From Candidatus Latescibacterota bacterium (GTDB lineage: Bacteria > Krumholzibacteriota > Krumholzibacteriia > Krumholzibacteriales > Krumholzibacteriaceae), in contig JAHOYU010000072.1 in the NCBI GenBank assembly GCA_019038625.1, forward strand, positions 1 through 42,538: a stretch of DNA of 42,538 nt. Reading direction: 5' to 3'. The translations under genes were made by a program, and so were the position numbers. Within the stretch, counting starts at the first letter, position 1. Each line of letters opens with the position of its first letter. Below, piece after piece: positions 32,199 to 39,435 of this stretch. Below the pieces are notes generated by a model. It was given only the letters and a program-made list of their open reading frames with translations. It searched no databases and was not told the origin of the DNA.

Positions 32199-33873
32199 CC
32201 CCGATGAGAAGACAGGGCTTTCCGTTAGAAACAGGATCCGGACCGCGGTCGAGACAGCTCTGACGAAAGCCGGCATTGAAGGTATACTCGATGGTATACA
32301 GCTTGAACGTCCGAACAATCCTGAAAATGGTGACATCAGCTGCAATGTAGCCATGATCGCCGCGAAGAAACTGGGCAGAAATCCTCGCGAACTGGCAGAA
32401 ATGATCAGGGACTCTCTGGAACTCGGTGATGATTTTATCGATTGTGTCGAAGTAGCGGGTCCCGGCTTTCTCAACTTCACTTTCTCAATGGAATATCTCT
32501 CAAGTCAGGTTGCGAAGATCAACAGCATGGGAGCCTCCTATGGTGCATCTGACATCGGAAGTGGCAGGAAGGTGCAGGTCGAATATGTCTCGGCCAATCC
32601 GACTGGCCCACTGGTGGTAGTGGCGGCACGCGCCGCCGCGGTAGGCTCTTCGCTAGTCAACATACTCAGGAAGACAGGGCACGAGGTCGAGGCGGAGTAT
32701 TATCTCAACGATGCGGGAAGCCAGGTCAGGAAACTCGGGCTGTCGCTGTTGACGCGGTTCAGGCAGAGGATCGGAGAGGATGTCGAATTTCCGGAGGACG
32801 GATATCCAGGTGACTACCTCGTCGATATAGCGGCAGAAATACCGGAGGAGACAGGACGCGAATGGCTGGACTCCAGCGATGAAAATGCCCGGGAGGCCTT
32901 TGGCTCACTCGCTCTGGAGAAGATAACCGCGTGGATCAGAGAGGACCTGGAAAAGTTCGGCGTGCGTTTCGATACCTTCTTTAACGAATCCACTCTCCAT
33001 CGTGAAGGTGGAGAGGTGACAGAGGCACTCGAACTCTATAAAAGCAAAGAAGTGGTCTACGAAAAAGAGGGCGCGGTCTGGTTCAGATCGACCGATTTCG
33101 GCGACGAGAAGGACAGGGTCCTGGTCAGGTCAGACGGGACTCCCACATATTTTCTCGCTGACGCGGCATACCATCTCAACAAGTTCAGGCGCGGATACGA
33201 CCATGTCATAGATATATTCGGCCCTGACCACCATGGCCATATCAGTAGACTCAAGGCAGCTTCGGCTGTATTCGGCGCGGATAAGGACTGGCTCGACGTT
33301 ATGACTGTTCAATGGGTCAGGCTGATAGAGGACGGACAGCAGGTGAAGATGTCCAAACGCGGTGGTGTCTTTGAAACGCTGGCGAGCCTTGTCGAAGATG
33401 TGGGAAGTGACGCTTCGAAATTTTTCTTCCTTATGAGGAAGACGAACGCGCATCTCGATTTTAATCTTACACTGGCCAGAAAGTCCACCGACGAGAACCC
33501 GGTATATTATGTCCAGTACGCTCACGCGAGGATATGCAGCGTGATTTCATTCGCTGCCGATGAAGGTGTGAAGTTCCCTGAAGACCTTGATTGCGTCGAT
33601 AAACTGGGAGAACCCGAAGAGATCGGCCTGATAAGGAATCTGGTAGTCTTTCCCCAGTTGATCGAAGGGGCAGCAGAGGCATGTGAGCCGCACAGGCTTA
33701 CTACTTACGCGCAGGAGCTGGCGGCGTCCTTTCATCGGTTCTACCATATCTGCAGAATAGTCTCGAACGATACGCGGCTCAGCCAGGCCAGGCTTCTTCT
33801 TGCCGCAGCCACACGGATCGTACTCGCGGAGACCTTGAATCTGCTTGGCGTATCGGCCCCGGAGAGGATGTAG
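32188..33873 (+). CDS. argS: Arginyl-tRNA synthetase with altered HIGH motif
   Basis: The product is 561 residues from ATG 32188, with GGGAGGAG seven bases upstream; it overlaps rsfS by 11 bases. The N-terminal Arg-tRNA-binding domain (about 1-110) is present, followed by VEYVSANPTGPLVVVAARAAAVGSSL. In most ArgRS this place reads SANPTGPLHVGHGRGAA, so both His of the HIGH motif are absent. The second signature, VKMSKRGG, is retained, as are GPDHHGHISRLKAA and the C-terminal DALR domain (HARICSVI...AERM). The rest of the enzyme looks full length, so it is probably active with compensating residues. I recall similar PLVVVxARAAAVG variants in Gemmatimonadota-like genomes. It charges tRNA-Arg in the cytoplasm. 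Confidence 0.95.
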   Translation: MACSPDEKTGLSVRNRIRTAVETALTKAGIEGILDGIQLERPNNPENGDISCNVAMIAAKKLGRNPRELAEMIRDSLELGDDFIDCVEVAGPGFLNFTFSMEYLSSQVAKINSMGASYGASDIGSGRKVQVEYVSANPTGPLVVVAARAAAVGSSLVNILRKTGHEVEAEYYLNDAGSQVRKLGLSLLTRFRQRIGEDVEFPEDGYPGDYLVDIAAEIPEETGREWLDSSDENAREAFGSLALEKITAWIREDLEKFGVRFDTFFNESTLHREGGEVTEALELYKSKEVVYEKEGAVWFRSTDFGDEKDRVLVRSDGTPTYFLADAAYHLNKFRRGYDHVIDIFGPDHHGHISRLKAASAVFGADKDWLDVMTVQWVRLIEDGQQVKMSKRGGVFETLASLVEDVGSDASKFFFLMRKTNAHLDFNLTLARKSTDENPVYYVQYAHARICSVISFAADEGVKFPEDLDCVDKLGEPEEIGLIRNLVVFPQLIEGAAEACEPHRLTTYAQELAASFHRFYHICRIVSNDTRLSQARLLLAAATRIVLAETLNLLGVSAPERM

Positions 33874-33923
33874 ATGTCCTCAGGGGCGCTAAAGACAAAA
33901 TCCCGATTATGAGGAGGAGACTG

Positions 33924-34844
33924 ATGAGCATAGTAATCGTAGGTTCGGTCGCGTTTGATACTATCGAGACACCGCAGGAAAGAGTGGAAAGGGCGATAGG
34001 TGGTTCCGCCACATATTCCTCTATGATAGCGTCGATGTTCTGTCCCGTGAAGCTTGTCGGTGTGGTCGGTGAGGATTTCAGGGCGGAACATCGAGCCGTT
34101 CTTGAGGCGAAGGGTATAGACCTGGAGGGCCTCGAGACAGTAGAGGGAGGGAAGACCTTCTTCTGGGAGGGACGTTACGGGGCCGACCCGAACGAGCGGG
34201 ATACCCTGGTCACAGAACTCAATGTTTTCGAGACGTTCAAGCCGATCCTGCCGGAATCATGGCGAGGGAGCGGTTTTCTCTTTCTGGGAAACATCGATCC
34301 GGATCTTCAGATCGATGTACTCGATCAGATGGATGAGGGTACCGTGTCGGGATGCGATACGATGAATTTCTGGATCGAGGGCAAACCTGAGAGCCTCAAA
34401 AAACTTCTTTCAAAAGTCGATATACTGTTCGTGAATGACGGGGAAGCGCGTCAGCTCAGCGGTGAGAACAATCTTCTCCATGCGGGAAAGGCCATCCTGG
34501 ATATGGGTCCTTCGGTCGTCGTCATCAAAAAGGGCGAGCATGGAGCGATGCTCATGACTGAGGACATGAAGTTTATCACTCCCGCGTTCCCACTTGAGTC
34601 AGTCTCCGACCCGACCGGGGCGGGAGACACATTTGCGGGCGGGTTCATGGCCTGCCTGGCGGCCGCAGGAAAGGTCGACAGCAAGAGCTTGAAGCGCGCC
34701 ATGGTATATGGCACCGTATCGGCAAGTTTCACCTGCGAGCAGTTCTCAGTGGAGAGGCTGAAAGCCCTCTCGCACGGCGATATCAGGAAACGTTTCAACG
34801 AGCTGATGGCGATGGTCAGAGTCGATGACGAGGTCCTGGATTGA
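33924..34844 (+). CDS. PfkB-family (ribokinase-like) carbohydrate or nucleoside kinase
   Basis: The product is 306 residues from ATG 33924, with GGAGGAG six bases upstream. The N-terminus MSIVIVGSVAFDTIETP and RAIGGSATYSSMIASMF match the ribokinase fold. The C-terminal signature DPTGAGDTFAGGFMACLA carries the catalytic Asp and the anion hole. A lid-forming FFWEGRYGADPNERDTLVTELNVF segment is the most variable part. The enzyme phosphorylates a hydroxymethyl group with ATP; the sugar or nucleoside cannot be inferred from the motifs. It follows argS by 50 bases, so co-transcription is likely although the functions differ. Confidence 0.9.
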   Translation: MSIVIVGSVAFDTIETPQERVERAIGGSATYSSMIASMFCPVKLVGVVGEDFRAEHRAVLEAKGIDLEGLETVEGGKTFFWEGRYGADPNERDTLVTELNVFETFKPILPESWRGSGFLFLGNIDPDLQIDVLDQMDEGTVSGCDTMNFWIEGKPESLKKLLSKVDILFVNDGEARQLSGENNLLHAGKAILDMGPSVVVIKKGEHGAMLMTEDMKFITPAFPLESVSDPTGAGDTFAGGFMACLAAAGKVDSKSLKRAMVYGTVSASFTCEQFSVERLKALSHGDIRKRFNELMAMVRVDDEVLD

Positions 34845-34882
34845 TTTTTTTCTTTAAAGCAGCGTTAATCCACCTCCCCATA

Positions 34883-34911
34883 TTGAGTTTCTCGTCAATA
34901 CGTGCTATAAT
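34883..34911 (+). promoter_or_regulatory. Sigma-70 promoter of the two-domain unknown gene
   Basis: TTGAGT (34883-34888), a 17-base spacer and a perfect TATAAT (34906-34911) lie 41 bases before the start codon. Transcription would begin near 34918. Confidence 0.7.
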
Positions 34912-34951
34912 GGGTGTAGATGTGTGAATGATGGGAAAAAGGAGAGATTGA

Positions 34952-35848
34952 TTGTTGGAGGAATTCCCCGAGCGGGATGTTATAGATAAGGCGGAGACCC
35001 TTATTCTCCAGATTCGGGATGTCCAGTCCTGCCGGATCGCTACTGACGATTCGGGACGGATCAGCGAGATTCATGTGGTAGCCGCTACAGACAGGCAACC
35101 GAAGATGATTGCCCGCGATGTCGATGCCTGCCTCAAGGCGCAGCTCGGACTGGCCGTTGATTACAGGAAGATCGGTGTCGTGCTCATTGATGCTCCTTCC
35201 GAGGAAGAGCCCGAGGAACTCGAAGAGGTGGGCGACGATGATATCGAGGTTCGGGAGGAACTCGACGATGATGATATTGAGATCCAGCAGGAACTGGACA
35301 ATGTGATCAAACGGCGGTTCACGGAAAGAGCGAATATTGGAGATACTACAGTGCAGAGACAACATTCAAACGACGATCCGGTAAACACTGATCCGGTCAA
35401 CGACGATCCCGTCAGACTTGAGTTTCTCGAAGATGATAACAGGGCACGTTTCCGTGGACTCAGCCTCAATATAAACGAGAGCAGTATCAGTGTCGAAGTG
35501 AAGCTCGAAAGAAATGGTATAGAGGTCGCCGGGTGTCTCGAAGCTGTCAGAAAGTCCGGGCCGATCTATGAGACGATTGCGGGTGCCACCATCCATGCCC
35601 TGACAGAATTGATAGAGGAAGATTTCCAGATATGCCTTGCGGGGATCGATGAGGTCGAACTGGCAGGGAAGAACGCGATGGTCGCCGCTGTGGATATAGT
35701 CGACGGCAGGTCAGTGCGAAGCTACGCGGGCAGCACATTCGTCGGGCGCGATCCGAACGAGGCGACGGTTCTGGCCGTTCTCGACGCGATCAACAGGCCA
35801 TTCGGCAGATGGAAATCGATCAGGGAGATCCATTACAGGATCAGTTGA
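34952..35848 (+). CDS. Two-domain protein of unknown function with acidic linker
   Basis: The product is 298 residues from TTG 34952, with AAGGAGA about six bases upstream. The N-terminal domain (about 1-82) has VQSCRIATDDSGRISEIHVVAATDRQPKMIARDVDACLKAQLGLAVDYRKIGVVLI. I have seen this block in uncharacterised bacterial proteins. The linker (about 85-150) is very acidic (DDDIEVREELDDDDIEIQQEL), then has a short tandem DDPVNTDPVNDDPV. The C-terminal domain (about 155-298) runs FRGLSLNINESSISVEVKLER through AVDIVDGRSVRSYAGSTFVGRDPNEATVLAVLDAINR. It recalls the fold of regulatory dimerisation domains such as that of LeuA, but only loosely. No catalytic motif was seen. It is cytoplasmic with its own promoter; function unknown. 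Confidence 0.75.
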   Translation: MLEEFPERDVIDKAETLILQIRDVQSCRIATDDSGRISEIHVVAATDRQPKMIARDVDACLKAQLGLAVDYRKIGVVLIDAPSEEEPEELEEVGDDDIEVREELDDDDIEIQQELDNVIKRRFTERANIGDTTVQRQHSNDDPVNTDPVNDDPVRLEFLEDDNRARFRGLSLNINESSISVEVKLERNGIEVAGCLEAVRKSGPIYETIAGATIHALTELIEEDFQICLAGIDEVELAGKNAMVAAVDIVDGRSVRSYAGSTFVGRDPNEATVLAVLDAINRPFGRWKSIREIHYRIS

Positions 35849-35872
35849 CACCACCTTCCGCTACGGAATAAT
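35845..35872 (+). promoter_or_regulatory. Sigma-70 promoter of the HD-GYP gene
   Basis: A perfect TTGACA (35845-35850) overlaps the stop codon of the preceding gene. After a 16-base spacer comes AATAAT (35867-35872), five of six matches. Transcription near 35879 would leave a leader of about 156 bases. Confidence 0.6.
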
Positions 35873-35878
35873 GCAAAC

Positions 35879-36034
35879 CATACACATTATATGTTCCAAT
35901 TTAATCCGGGTTGTGGTAATTTCTGCAACAGCAAGAGGTTGGCACAGATGCTGCAGCTGAAGGGCGGGGGTGGCCCGTGTGGCTGCAAACACGTTAGAGG
36001 TTCTCGCGTAACCAGGTGTCAGGCAGGCAGTTAA
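35879..36034 (+). ncRNA. Structured 5' leader of the HD-GYP gene (candidate regulatory RNA)
   Basis: TGCAGC (35952-35957) pairs with GCTGCA (35982-35987). Inside it GGGC (35962-35965) pairs with GCCC (35973-35976), leaving internal loops TGAA and GTGTG. A competing hairpin can form from CGTGT (35976-35980) and ACACG (35989-35993), which would break the first stem. GGTT and AACC near 36000-36015 can form a third stem. The mutually exclusive pairing is what a switch would need. I could not match it to the c-di-GMP-I (GEMM) conserved core, so a named class is not claimed. Confidence 0.35.
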
Positions 36035-37345
36035 ATGGATAGTAAAGAATCGGGTATTGGCTTTAAATTATTTTATACTGCCTTTATCATCGCTGGTTTT
36101 GCCTTTCTTGCTTATTTTGTCAGGGAGTTACCCACAGATCGCTGGCGGGATATTCTTCTTTTTCTGATTCTCATAATAATAGCTGATTCGGTCCAGATAT
36201 CACTGCCAAAGGGTGGAGCTTCGATATATGCATCGTCTCCGATCGACCTTGCGGGAATAGTTCTTTTTGGGCCAGCCGTGATGGCTGTTATCGAAGCGGT
36301 GGCGACACTTGTCACCGAGGGATTATTCCAGAGACGTCCGTTGATAAAAGTACTGTTCAACATACCTCTGCTCGTTATGACGGTCGGTATCTCCGGAATA
36401 GTCTACAGGTCATTCGGCAGCCTCACTTCGATTGATTCTCCGCTTTTCCTGATACCCCTTTTCACAGCGGGAATCGTTTATTACCTGTTCAACACATGGT
36501 CGGTCAGCCTGATTATTTCGCTGACCAGCAAGAGGAATCCTGTGACTGTGTGGAGACAGAACTACATGTGGAATTTCTTCCATATCCTGGCCTTTTTCCC
36601 AGTGGCGGCAGTCATCGCGCTACTCTACAGCAAGGCGGGAGTCTGGACGATAGCACTCTTCATCATACCGTTGTTCCTGGCGCGATATTCCTTTCAGCTC
36701 TATCTGGATATGCGTGAGACGCATATCAACACGATCGCCGCGCTCACTTCCGCTATCGATGCTTCCGATCCGTTCACTCACGGCCATTCGTTCAGGGTGT
36801 CGAGATACGCGCTTCGCATAGCGAGGGAGATGGGGCAGTCGTCGAAAGAAATGGAGAAGCTCGAATATGCGGCACTGCTGCATGATATCGGCAAGATATC
36901 GGTTCAGAACGATATCCTTCTCAAGGTCGGCCCATTGACCGATGACGAGTGGAAAGCTCTCAGGGCGCATCCTGATATCGGGGCCGACATAGTCGAACAG
37001 CTCAAGTTTCTCAAGGAAGCCGGCAATGTAATACGCTCGCATCATGAGAGACCGGACGGCACAGGATATCCGAGGGGCCTGACCGAGGATAAGATCCCGA
37101 TGGCCGCCCACATCCTCCAGGTAGTAGACGCGTTTGACGCGATGACATCTGACAGGCCTTACAGGAAGGCCCTGCCGATCGAGAGAGTGATAGAGGAACT
37201 GGAGACGTACAATGGCACACAGTTCCATCGAAGGGTCACTGAGATCCTCTTGGACCTTTACCGCAAGGGTGAATTTCCTCTGATCGTAGAAGCCGACGCG
37301 ACCACCGAGATATACAACTCCCTCGCAGAGCACGTCCAGCTCTGA
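36035..37345 (+). CDS. Membrane-anchored HD-GYP domain protein (probable c-di-GMP phosphodiesterase)
   Basis: The product is 436 residues. The first ~220 residues hold about six hydrophobic helices with a GGASIYASSPIDLAGIVLFGP segment, a membrane sensor-like module. The HD-GYP domain (about 230-425) has the pattern TSAIDASDPFTHGHSFRVSRYA, the HD pair LLHDIGK (283-284), and HHERPDGTGYPRGL (about 336-349) with the GYP triad. DAFDAMTSDRPYRKA follows. All expected metal ligands appear present, so it should hydrolyse c-di-GMP at the cytoplasmic face. It stands alone behind its own promoter and a 156-base leader. The ribosome site is weak (AGGCAG). A role in the switch between surface attachment and motility is inferred from the family. 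Confidence 0.92.
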   Translation: MDSKESGIGFKLFYTAFIIAGFAFLAYFVRELPTDRWRDILLFLILIIIADSVQISLPKGGASIYASSPIDLAGIVLFGPAVMAVIEAVATLVTEGLFQRRPLIKVLFNIPLLVMTVGISGIVYRSFGSLTSIDSPLFLIPLFTAGIVYYLFNTWSVSLIISLTSKRNPVTVWRQNYMWNFFHILAFFPVAAVIALLYSKAGVWTIALFIIPLFLARYSFQLYLDMRETHINTIAALTSAIDASDPFTHGHSFRVSRYALRIAREMGQSSKEMEKLEYAALLHDIGKISVQNDILLKVGPLTDDEWKALRAHPDIGADIVEQLKFLKEAGNVIRSHHERPDGTGYPRGLTEDKIPMAAHILQVVDAFDAMTSDRPYRKALPIERVIEELETYNGTQFHRRVTEILLDLYRKGEFPLIVEADATTEIYNSLAEHVQL

Positions 37346-37451
37346 AAACTCATTTTCCTTCTGGATTCAAAGGTGATTTAGGTTTATTATTCCGCGTATA
37401 GGTTGTCCAGGCGTGTTGGGTATGGCTGTCTTTTCGGGAAGGATCTGGATC

Positions 37452-38471
37452 TTGAGTTCAAAATACAGCGAATCGGGTGTCGATATTGATGCCGCGGGAA
37501 AAGCCATGAAAGGCATCGGCAGAATGGTCAAGGCGACCTGGGGTAAGGAAGTACTCTCGGAAATAGGGAATTTCGGGGGATTATTTGCTCTTCCTGCCGG
37601 ATACACCGAACCCGTACTCGTGTCCAGTGCCGATGGAGTGGGAACGAAGCTCAAGCTGGCCTTCATGACCGGACGACACAATACTGTCGGTGAGGACCTC
37701 GTGAACCATTGCGTCAACGACATCCTTGTTCAGGGCGCAGAACCCATGTTTTTTCTCGATTATTTCGGGTGTGGCCGGCTCGAACCTGGAATAGTAGAAG
37801 CAGTAGTGGAAGGGTTGGCGAGAGGTTGTGAAAACAACGGCTGCGCGCTGATCGGTGGGGAGACGGCTGAGATGCCGGGATTCTACAAAGAAGGTGAATA
37901 CGATATTGCCGGGTGCATTGTCGGAATAATCGAAAAAGAGAAAGTGATAGACGGAAAGAAGATCAGGCCGGGCGATTCGGTCTGGGCATTCCCCTCAAGC
38001 GGGTTGCATACTAATGGCTATAGCCTTGCGAGGAAGATCGTTTTTGAGGATGAGAACCTTGGTGTGCAAGACGAGATCCCCGGAACAGACGGTATAGTCG
38101 CGGATCTTCTGCTGCAGGTGCACAGGAGTTATCTGCCCGAGATCCGATCGATGAGGGCGATAGTCGATATCAGAGGACTGGCACATATAACGGGTGGCGG
38201 GCTTATCGATAATATTCCCAGAGTGCTTCCAGAAGGTTGTAGCGTGCGAATCGACAGATCTTCCTGGAATGTCCCTCCATTGTTCGAATATTTCCGTGAG
38301 AAAGGCGGAGTCAGCGACAGAGAGATGCACAGAGTCTTCAATATGGGAGTCGGAATGGTTGCGATCCTCCCTTCAGCCGATGACATTCTCGTAAAAACCG
38401 GAGATTACAGGTGGAAGCCGTTTAAAATAGGTGAGATAACAGAAGGTCCAGGAGATGTGGCCCTTGCATAG
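37452..38471 (+). CDS. purM: Phosphoribosylformylglycinamidine cyclo-ligase
   Basis: The product is 339 residues from TTG 37452, with GGAAGGA eight bases upstream. This start gives MSSKYSESGVDIDAAG, the canonical beginning; a GTG at 37413 would add 13 unrelated residues. The signature SADGVGTKLKLAFMTGRHNTVGEDLVNHCVNDILVQGAEP and the GGETAEMPGFY block are conserved. The C-terminal domain shows AHITGGGLIDNIPRVLP. The enzyme closes the imidazole ring of AIR with ATP in purine synthesis. No other pur gene adjoins it. The size is normal. Confidence 0.95.
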   Translation: MSSKYSESGVDIDAAGKAMKGIGRMVKATWGKEVLSEIGNFGGLFALPAGYTEPVLVSSADGVGTKLKLAFMTGRHNTVGEDLVNHCVNDILVQGAEPMFFLDYFGCGRLEPGIVEAVVEGLARGCENNGCALIGGETAEMPGFYKEGEYDIAGCIVGIIEKEKVIDGKKIRPGDSVWAFPSSGLHTNGYSLARKIVFEDENLGVQDEIPGTDGIVADLLLQVHRSYLPEIRSMRAIVDIRGLAHITGGGLIDNIPRVLPEGCSVRIDRSSWNVPPLFEYFREKGGVSDREMHRVFNMGVGMVAILPSADDILVKTGDYRWKPFKIGEITEGPGDVALA

Positions 38472-38485
38472 GAGGTTCTTCCTCC
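38471..38485 (+). terminator. Short hairpin directly after purM
   Basis: GGAGG and CCTCC pair around TTCTT, immediately at the purM stop. No T-run follows, so it is a weak terminator candidate. Confidence 0.25.
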
Positions 38486-38504
38486 ACTGGAATGACGACA
38501 ATAC

Positions 38505-38533
38505 TTGACACCTGCGAAAACCGATGATACGAT
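38505..38533 (+). promoter_or_regulatory. Sigma-70 promoter of the STAS pair with overlapping inverted repeat
   Basis: TTGACA (38505-38510), a 17-base spacer and TACGAT (38528-38533). CCGATG (38521-38526) and CATCGG (38538-38543) form an inverted repeat that brackets the -10 box, a place suited to a repressor. Further on, GCCTTA and TAAGGC (38575-38580, 38585-38590) form a leader hairpin with a four-base loop. Confidence 0.55.
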
Positions 38534-38646
38534 TCGACATCGGATGATATTCTGTTTGGTTGTGAAGCCAACAGGCCTTATTATTAAGGCAATAGTGAGA
38601 TAACTAAAAGAAAAACGACCATCGTGCGTAAAGAGAGGAGTCAGGT

Positions 38647-38988
38647 ATGCTGACGATCACTAACAGGGATGCCGGCGGAGTGGTCATTCTGGATTTGGAA
38701 GGTCAGATCGACGGTGGACCGAAGTCTGAGAGAATACACGGGATCATCAAGGAAGGAATCGAGCAAGGACAGAAGAAGTTCGTGCTTAACCTCAGAGAAG
38801 TCAAATGGCTCAACTCACTTGGGGCGGGCGTCCTTATTGCTGCCTATGCCTCGGCCAAAAGGGAAGATGCGTTGTTGAAGCTTCACAGCGTCTCGGACCG
38901 CGTCGGCTCTGTGTTGAAGACCTGCGGTCTCATTCCTGAAGTATTCGATGTCTATGATGATGAAGCTGGCGCACTTTCCAGCTTCTGA
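38647..38988 (+). CDS. STAS domain protein (anti-sigma factor antagonist-like) 1
   Basis: The product is 113 residues, a single STAS domain. GAGGAG stands about eight bases before the ATG. The core is VVILDLEGQIDGG (first strands) and FVLNLREVKWLNSLGAGVLIAAYASAKR. The regulatory Ser lies in the loop before helix 2, here NSLG rather than the usual DSSG. It probably works by partner switching with an anti-sigma/kinase protein of the RsbW/SpoIIAB type, being turned off by phosphorylation. No such kinase or a PP2C phosphatase is encoded in the window. It is the first gene of a two-gene unit with a paralogue 33 bases downstream. Confidence 0.9.
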   Translation: MLTITNRDAGGVVILDLEGQIDGGPKSERIHGIIKEGIEQGQKKFVLNLREVKWLNSLGAGVLIAAYASAKREDALLKLHSVSDRVGSVLKTCGLIPEVFDVYDDEAGALSSF

Positions 38989-39021
38989 ACCGGTGTTGTT
39001 CAGCTGTAAACGGGAGAGAAA

Positions 39022-39363
39022 ATGAAGATAAAGAAGAAAGAAATAGATGGGATCGCAGTACTTGAGCTTTCCGGCGAGATGTATGGCGGCCCCGATAATA
39101 TGAAGCTGGTTGAAGTCGTATCCGAACTCGTCGAAGAGAAAAAGCTGGATCTCGTTATCAATCTGTCGAAAGTAAAGTGGATCTCCAGTACCGGTCTGGG
39201 TATTCTCGTCTCAGCCAGGTCGAGGTATGCGAAGGAGGGCGGAGTCATCAAACTTTGCCAGCCTAATGACAGGGTGCTGGGTATCCTTCAGGTTACCCGA
39301 CTGAACCTGATTTTCGATGTTTTCAATTCAGTCAAGGAAGCTATCGAAAACCTGAAAAAATAG
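39022..39363 (+). CDS. STAS domain protein (anti-sigma factor antagonist-like) 2
   Basis: The product is 113 residues, the same length as the preceding gene and clearly a paralogue. GGGAGAG stands a few bases before the ATG. The core is IAVLELSGEMYGGPDNMKLVEVV and LVINLSKVKWISSTGLGILVSARSRY. The Ser loop reads SSTG, closer to the consensus than the first copy. The shared GG-P motif after strand 2 (DGGPKSE and YGGPDNM) suggests that both copies come from one duplication. It is followed by a strong terminator, so the two genes form a complete transcription unit. Partner proteins are not visible. Confidence 0.9.
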   Translation: MKIKKKEIDGIAVLELSGEMYGGPDNMKLVEVVSELVEEKKLDLVINLSKVKWISSTGLGILVSARSRYAKEGGVIKLCQPNDRVLGILQVTRLNLIFDVFNSVKEAIENLKK

Positions 39364-39387
39364 CCGGGATACATAAATCGAATACCG

Positions 39388-39435
39388 AAAGCGTCGGAGC
39401 GCCAGCTGTACAGCATTGGCTTCCGGCGCTTTTTT
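39388..39435 (+). terminator. Rho-independent terminator after the STAS genes
   Basis: AAAGCG (39388-39393) pairs with CGCTTT (39427-39432). CGGA pairs with TCCG and GCCA with TGGC further in, giving a long stem. A six-base T-run (39430-39435) follows. The stem lies directly at the 3' end of the convergent lipoprotein gene and may also serve that gene, with only three Ts on that side. Confidence 0.85.

Noticed and set aside
35879-36034. c-di-GMP-I (GEMM) riboswitch
   Set aside because: The conserved CACGCACAGGGCAAACC and GACGCAAAGCC words are absent.
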